A stretch of DNA of 64,000 bases, taken from positions 19,852 through 83,851 of the forward strand of contig CAJMHI010000002.1 of the NCBI GenBank assembly GCA_905213155.1. The letters are read 5' to 3'. The DNA is from an uncultured Acidaminococcus sp. (lineage in GTDB: Bacteria; Bacillota; Negativicutes; Acidaminococcales; Acidaminococcaceae). The translations under genes and the position numbers were made by a program. The first letter of the stretch is position 1; the number at the start of each line of letters is the position of its first letter. Under the pieces are notes generated by a model. The model was not told where the DNA came from and searched no databases. It saw only the letters and a program-made list of their open reading frames with translations. Shown here piece after piece: positions 59,911 to 64,000 of the stretch.

Positions 59911-61917
59911 ATGCTTCAAAGAAAGGTTAATCAAAAAGTACAACGGAAATTGGCATTTGTCATCGGGCTGACACTGCTACTAGGCACCGCCAGCGTTTGC
60001 GGGGCGGAAGCCAGCGATGACAGCATGGAAAGCTATGATTTGGGAGAAACCGTGGTCACGGCGACCCGGTCCAAACTCCAGCAAAAAGAAGTACCGATGG
60101 CCGTGCAGGTAGTCACATCCGAAGAAATGCAAAAAAAGGGTATCTACAATGTGCGGGATGCCCTGAAAAATGCAACTAGCATTGACGTTAGCAAAAACGG
60201 AACCTCTATGGTGGGGAATAACGTGAGTATCCGTGGTATGGGTACTACGGAGACCTTAATATTGGTGGATGGTCGCCGCCTAGCCGGGGAAGATAGCGCA
60301 AGCACTATGAATGCATACGAGTTGGATCGAATCAATGTGAATAATATCGACCGCATTGAGATCCTCCGTGGGTCCGGTTCTGCCGTTTGGGGCAGCGATG
60401 CCACCGGTGGTGTAATCAATATTATTACCAAGAAAAATAAGCCCACTGGCGGCTATGTAGGAACCCGTACCGGTACTGAGGAGTCTTCAATTTATGGGGG
60501 ATTTTCCACAGGAAGTGTAGGAAAATTAAATCTGAACATTGATTATAACTTGACTAGAGTTCGTGGCTCTTGGGATGATGGAAGTAGCAATATGTATGGT
60601 CCTCGGAGAAATCTATCTTTTGATGGGGACTATAAGTTTGATGATCATACTGGGTTACAATTTGGTGCTGCTTTTATGAAGGAACAGCTGACACAAAAAT
60701 CACTTGGCACAACTGCTGGTGATACCAGTAGCTATTATGATAATAACCGGTTAAGCTATTATTTGAAATATTATGGTTTTGACAATCGTAACGATTGGGA
60801 AATTCAAACGTATTATTCTAGATTGGGGAAAGAAAGTCGAGATTGGACAGGGCCTACTATAAATGAATTTAATCATGCTAGGTACGCAACATGGGCTAAT
60901 GAAGCGAAAAATACTTACAAAATGGACAAACATAATACTCTGACCTATGGTGCGGAAATTAAAAACCAGAAGGCGGGAGGAACTCGCTATGGCAAGCACA
61001 TTCGTACGGAGCATTATCTGGGACTGGACCAAAATTATGGATCTGCTAGCCAAACTACTTATGCTTTCTATCTTGAAGACGAAATTAAGATGCTGAACGA
61101 TAGACTTTTCTTCATTCCTTCTATTCGTTTTGACCATCATGATAGTTTTGGTAGTGAATGGTCTCCACGAGCAGGACTTACCTATAAATTAAGTAATAAT
61201 TCCCGTGTGAAGGTAAACTATGGAAAAGCTTATCGCGCACCAACAATTTTTGAGATGTATTCAAGAATGGTACATTCCCCTATTGCTAATATGAATGTAA
61301 TTATAGAAGGAAATGAAAATTTAAAACCGGAAAAATCCACTAATTTTGATTTTAGTTTAGAAGGTGAAAGAGGAAAAGCAACTGGAAAGTTGACCTATTT
61401 CCATAATAAGATTGATAATATGATTGCTTATGAAAGCGATTCGTTTAGCATTAGCAGAGGTAGAAGAAATTATATTTATAAATATAAAAATGTAGATAAA
61501 GCCACATTGGATGGGATGGAAGCAGAAGCAAGTTATAACTTTGATAAACACTGGAAATTAAAGGCAAATTATACCTATTTGGATGCAAGAGATAGTGGCA
61601 CCAATAAGCGACTATCTGATCGTGCTCTGAATTCAGGAACCGTGGAATTGTCTTGGACTGATGCAAAAAAGAATCCATGGACAGCTACACTATATACTCA
61701 GTGGTACCAAAATTACCTTACGAGAAGCACAAATAGAGGTCAAAGTAAGGAGACATCCTATAGCTATGCATTAACTAATTTTGTAGTAACTAAGGATATT
61801 GGAAGTTTATCCTTGTATGCAGGTGTGGATAATCTGTTTAATAAAACATTTAAAGATGATGACAGCATTTGGAATCGGGGCCGTGTATGGCGTGCCGGTG
61901 CTGAATGGAAATTCTAA
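59911..61917 (+). CDS. TonB-dependent outer-membrane receptor, probable haem receptor
   Basis: A 668-aa receptor. Signal peptide residues 1-32 (cleavage near CGA-EAS), a TonB box ETVVTATR near residue 48, a plug domain (VSIRGMGTTETLILVDGRR; IEILRGSGSAVWGSDATGGVINI, cited in parts), and a ~500-residue barrel ending VWRAGAEWKF (terminal Phe). In the barrel YRAPTIFEMY and NENLKPEKS correspond to the FRAP and NPNL boxes of haem receptors, and H455 (MVHSP) lies between them, where haem receptors carry the conserved haem-coordinating His. The barrel-coding DNA from ~60480 is clearly more AT-rich than the plug region and neighbours. A start further upstream in tonB is open but not conserved. Confidence 0.92.
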   Translation: MLQRKVNQKVQRKLAFVIGLTLLLGTASVCGAEASDDSMESYDLGETVVTATRSKLQQKEVPMAVQVVTSEEMQKKGIYNVRDALKNATSIDVSKNGTSMVGNNVSIRGMGTTETLILVDGRRLAGEDSASTMNAYELDRINVNNIDRIEILRGSGSAVWGSDATGGVINIITKKNKPTGGYVGTRTGTEESSIYGGFSTGSVGKLNLNIDYNLTRVRGSWDDGSSNMYGPRRNLSFDGDYKFDDHTGLQFGAAFMKEQLTQKSLGTTAGDTSSYYDNNRLSYYLKYYGFDNRNDWEIQTYYSRLGKESRDWTGPTINEFNHARYATWANEAKNTYKMDKHNTLTYGAEIKNQKAGGTRYGKHIRTEHYLGLDQNYGSASQTTYAFYLEDEIKMLNDRLFFIPSIRFDHHDSFGSEWSPRAGLTYKLSNNSRVKVNYGKAYRAPTIFEMYSRMVHSPIANMNVIIEGNENLKPEKSTNFDFSLEGERGKATGKLTYFHNKIDNMIAYESDSFSISRGRRNYIYKYKNVDKATLDGMEAEASYNFDKHWKLKANYTYLDARDSGTNKRLSDRALNSGTVELSWTDAKKNPWTATLYTQWYQNYLTRSTNRGQSKETSYSYALTNFVVTKDIGSLSLYAGVDNLFNKTFKDDDSIWNRGRVWRAGAEWKF

Positions 61918-61932
61918 GAGGAGAATGAACGA

Positions 61933-62466
61933 ATGAAATATTTAGTACTTTATTCGACCCGTACGGGCAATACCCAAATGGTGGCGCAGGCGATCCAGTC
62001 TGCGCTGCCGGCGGGAACCCCCTGCTGCAATATTAAAGAAGGCCTGCCGGAAAACCTGGCTGCCTATGACTGCGTGTTCATGGGATTCTGGGTGGATAAG
62101 GGCACGGCGGACGATGCTTCCAAAGCGGTACTGGCCCAGTTGCACAATAAAACCGTGGCGATTTTCGCTACGCTGGGCGCCGATCCCCAAAGCGACCATG
62201 CCAAAAAATCCCTGGAAAACGGTGCAGCCTTGCTGCCCGATGGGAAAAAGCCGCTGGCCATGTTCATCTGCCAGGGCAAGGTGGATCCCAAACTCATTGA
62301 AGCCATGTACAAACGCTTCCCCGCAGATAATCCCCATGGCAGAAATCCGGCCAGCGAAGCCCGGCATAAAGCGGCCGCATCCCATCCGGATGCCAAGGAT
62401 CTGCAAAATGCGGTGGCATTTGCCCAGGAAGTACGGACGGAGGTGGAACTGGACGGTAAGCCATGA
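61933..62466 (+). CDS. flavodoxin-family protein of the haem-degradation operon (HmuF-like)
   Basis: A 177-aa flavodoxin-like protein. The FMN phosphate loop is YSTRTGNTQMVAQAI near residue 7, and ATLGADPQSDHAKKSLENG near residue 76 is the third FMN loop region. The C-terminal ~50 residues, with NPHGRNPASEARHKAAASHPD, extend beyond normal flavodoxins. Directly adjacent to a HutW/ChuW gene, it matches the flavodoxin (HmuF) that accompanies the radical-SAM haem enzyme in Fusobacterium-type hmu operons and may supply electrons or act on the porphyrin. It overlaps hutW by 4 nt. Confidence 0.85.
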   Translation: MKYLVLYSTRTGNTQMVAQAIQSALPAGTPCCNIKEGLPENLAAYDCVFMGFWVDKGTADDASKAVLAQLHNKTVAIFATLGADPQSDHAKKSLENGAALLPDGKKPLAMFICQGKVDPKLIEAMYKRFPADNPHGRNPASEARHKAAASHPDAKDLQNAVAFAQEVRTEVELDGKP

Positions 62467-63860
62467 AACTAGAGAAATATTTTAACGGACTGAGCCCGGA
62501 AGACCAGCTGACACAGTTTGGCCGCAAAGTGGATAATCCACTAGCGGCAGCCTTTGTGACTAAACGGGTAGTGCATGCAGGCATGCGGGGGGAGATGATT
62601 CCTCCCCCCATGGCCCAGGCACGCTGGAAAAAAATTATGAATAGCAAGCCAGAGGGAAATCCTTTGCAGATGGCTTACTTCCATATTCCTTTCTGCAAAA
62701 CCAAGTGCCTGTACTGTGGATTTTTCCAAAACGGTACCGATCAACAGGCCGAGGACAATTACGTACGGATTCTGGTGCAGGAACTGGAACAGGAAGCCAA
62801 ACAGCCCCGGCTCCAGGCAGCACCCATCCAGGCCGTTTTTATCGGCGGAGGGACACCTACCTCCCTGTCCCCGGAAAACGCCCGGAAACTTTTGGCGGCC
62901 ATCCGTCGCTGCCTGCCCCTTGCCAACGATTACGAATTGACGTTGGAGGGCCGGATTCACGACCTGGTGCCGGAAAAAATGGACGTGTGGTTTGCCGAAG
63001 GCGTCAACCGGATGTCTTTGGGGGTGCAGTCCTTCAATACGAAGGTGCGGAAACAGGTGGGCCGCATTGATGACCGGGATACGGTGTTTCAAAAATTGCG
63101 GGAGCTGTCTGCCTACAACCAGTGCGCCGTGGTCATCGATCTGATGTACGGCCTGCCGGACCAGACGCTGGACGTATGGAAGCAGGATGTATTGGATCTC
63201 ATCGCCAGTGGTGTGGATGGAGCGGATCTGTATCAATTGGACGTTTTTTCCGGCAGCGACCTGGCAAAAGCCATTGATAAAGGCACCTTGTCCCCGGCAG
63301 CCGTTACCCAAAAGCAGACAGAAATGTTCCAAGTGGGCAAGCAGCTGATGGATGTGTACGGCTGGAAACGCCTGAGCTTTTGTCACTGGGCCCGGAATAA
63401 CCGGGAACGGAGCCTGTATAATACCATGGCACGGGCGGGGACACAATTATTCCCCTTTGGCTGCGGTGCCGGGGGCCACGTGGATGGCACCAGCACCATG
63501 CTGCACCGGGTATTGCCCGTGTATGAAAAAATGGTGCAGGCAGGGCAGAAACCCTTTATGGCACTGATGGAACAATCTCCGTTAGCGTCCTATGAAAGTG
63601 TGGTGCAGGCCCAGATGAACCAGTGCCGTTTGGATCTTTCTGTGCTAAAACAGATGGATGCCAGATTAGGAGAACTGGAATTTTTAGGGAACCTGTGGGA
63701 AACCTACGGACTGTGGAAACATAATGGCACGGCTTACCAATTGACCGAAGCAGGGCAGTTCTGGCAGGTCAATATGACACAGACCATTTTGGAATCCATC
63801 CAGCTGCTGCTGGCCGAAGCCCCGGAAATCGCCCGGGCCAACGTGGCAGCACAAGGATAA
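62463..63860 (+). CDS. hutW: anaerobic haem-degrading radical-SAM methyltransferase (HutW/ChuW)
   Basis: A 465-aa radical-SAM enzyme of the HemN-like branch. The [4Fe-4S] cysteines are C78, C82 and C85 in FHIPFCKTKCLYCGFF, GGGTPTSLS near residue 138 binds SAM, and MSLGVQSFNTKVRKQVGR near residue 185 is HemN-like. The N-terminal ~75 residues and the segment after residue 260 (YQLDVFSGSDLAKAI; FCHWARNNRERSLYNTMAR) distinguish HutW/ChuW from coproporphyrinogen dehydrogenase. ChuW opens haem by methylation under anaerobic conditions to give anaerobilin and release iron. Its place at the end of an import cluster fits that role. Confidence 0.9.
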   Translation: MKLEKYFNGLSPEDQLTQFGRKVDNPLAAAFVTKRVVHAGMRGEMIPPPMAQARWKKIMNSKPEGNPLQMAYFHIPFCKTKCLYCGFFQNGTDQQAEDNYVRILVQELEQEAKQPRLQAAPIQAVFIGGGTPTSLSPENARKLLAAIRRCLPLANDYELTLEGRIHDLVPEKMDVWFAEGVNRMSLGVQSFNTKVRKQVGRIDDRDTVFQKLRELSAYNQCAVVIDLMYGLPDQTLDVWKQDVLDLIASGVDGADLYQLDVFSGSDLAKAIDKGTLSPAAVTQKQTEMFQVGKQLMDVYGWKRLSFCHWARNNRERSLYNTMARAGTQLFPFGCGAGGHVDGTSTMLHRVLPVYEKMVQAGQKPFMALMEQSPLASYESVVQAQMNQCRLDLSVLKQMDARLGELEFLGNLWETYGLWKHNGTAYQLTEAGQFWQVNMTQTILESIQLLLAEAPEIARANVAAQG

Positions 63861-63889
63861 AGACTGTCAGGGCAAGGATAAAAAACTGC

Positions 63890-63918
63890 TTGACATTCCT
63901 ATCCTTGTTTAGTACAAT
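63890..63918 (+). promoter_or_regulatory. promoter of the tRNA-Asn gene
   Basis: TTGACA and TACAAT with a 17-bp spacer, essentially consensus, 30 nt upstream of the mature tRNA 5' end. Confidence 0.85.
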
Positions 63919-63923
63919 AATAC

Positions 63924-63944
63924 CTGCGGCGTCAAGCGTCGCAG
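63924..63944 (+). promoter_or_regulatory. 8-bp hairpin in the tRNA 5' leader
   Basis: CTGCGGCG and CGTCGCAG form an 8-bp stem (one G-U) with loop TCAAG, ending 3 nt before the tRNA. It will be removed by RNase P; it may shield the leader from mispairing with the tRNA. Confidence 0.5.
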
Positions 63945-63947
63945 TAT

Positions 63948-64000
63948 TCCCCGATAGCTCAATGGTAGAGCACTCGACTGTTAATCGAGTTGTTGTAAGT
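63948..64000 (+). tRNA. tRNA-Asn(GUU), 3' end beyond the window
   Basis: The 5' acceptor strand TCCCCGA is followed by TA, D-stem GCTC with AATGGTAGAGC, and an anticodon stem CTCGA/TCGAG enclosing CTGTTAA, anticodon GTT (Asn). The variable loop starts at TTGTTG; the T arm and 3' acceptor lie outside the window. Confidence 0.93.

Noticed and set aside
1..64000. CRISPR array, prophage or insertion sequence
   Set aside because: No regularly spaced repeats, no transposase or integrase and no phage structural genes were found; the RhuM and DUF234 genes alone do not make a mobile element.

Overview
The window (about 50% GC) comes from a bacterium with an outer membrane but Firmicutes-type gene content. 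It has a complete Kdo/lipid A/Lpt operon, an autotransporter, and a TonB/ExbB/ExbD system with an outer-membrane receptor. These sit beside Firmicutes-style genes: a TGS-uridine kinase, an ECF-type BioY, a candidate L13 leader and consensus TTGACA/TATAAT promoters. That combination points to the Negativicutes, and an Acidaminococcus-like organism is my best guess. This is inference from gene content; no search was run.

Layout. 1-10,092: lipopolysaccharide operon, with the tail of an MsbA-type flippase, a WaaA-LpxK fusion, kdsB, kdsA, kdsD, kdsC, a lipid A acyltransferase, lptC, lptA, lptB and an LptF/G permease. Most genes overlap or nearly touch, and a terminator follows. 10,132-20,402: a small conserved protein, a lipoprotein nuclease, two aminotransferases flanking a TGS-uridine kinase, a DEAD-box helicase interrupted at an A7 tract, gltX, a ROK kinase and rplM-rpsI behind a structured leader. 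20,482-21,218: a YoeB/RelB-type toxin-antitoxin pair with a decayed HTH gene. 21,404-32,839: thioredoxin-fold protein, ArnT-like glycosyltransferase, two-component system, HD protein, nucleoside salvage (udp-deoB), ZIP transporter, hydroxylamine reductase, DUF488 protein and methyltransferase. 33,051-36,566: a 1171-aa autotransporter. 36,723-42,015: DUF234 ATPase behind a palindrome, FGGY kinase, a 183-nt near-symmetric hairpin, alpha/beta hydrolase and a dicarboxylate/amino-acid symporter.

42,154-45,855 is a biotin-linked locus. A BirA-like operator overlaps a promoter in front of a hot-dog/MaoC-like gene, bioY, a thiolase and an AMP-dependent acyl ligase that carries an in-frame amber codon. 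The last three resemble the B. subtilis yhfUTS (bioY-ligase-thiolase) set. 45,917-53,334 holds a RhuM protein, a secreted beta-helix-like protein, a SYLF protein, TrmO, a DUF3298-like protein, a lipase, an amidohydrolase and a YhcH/YjgK protein.

53,419-63,860 is a coherent haem acquisition and anaerobic haem-degradation cluster. A DtxR/IdeR-like operator precedes a binding-protein-dependent ABC importer (three genes). An MsbA-like ABC exporter, exbB-exbD-tonB, a TonB-dependent receptor with FRAP/NPNL-like boxes, a flavodoxin and a HutW/ChuW radical-SAM enzyme follow. The embedded exporter and the AT-rich receptor barrel are its unusual parts. The window ends inside a tRNA-Asn gene with a consensus promoter.
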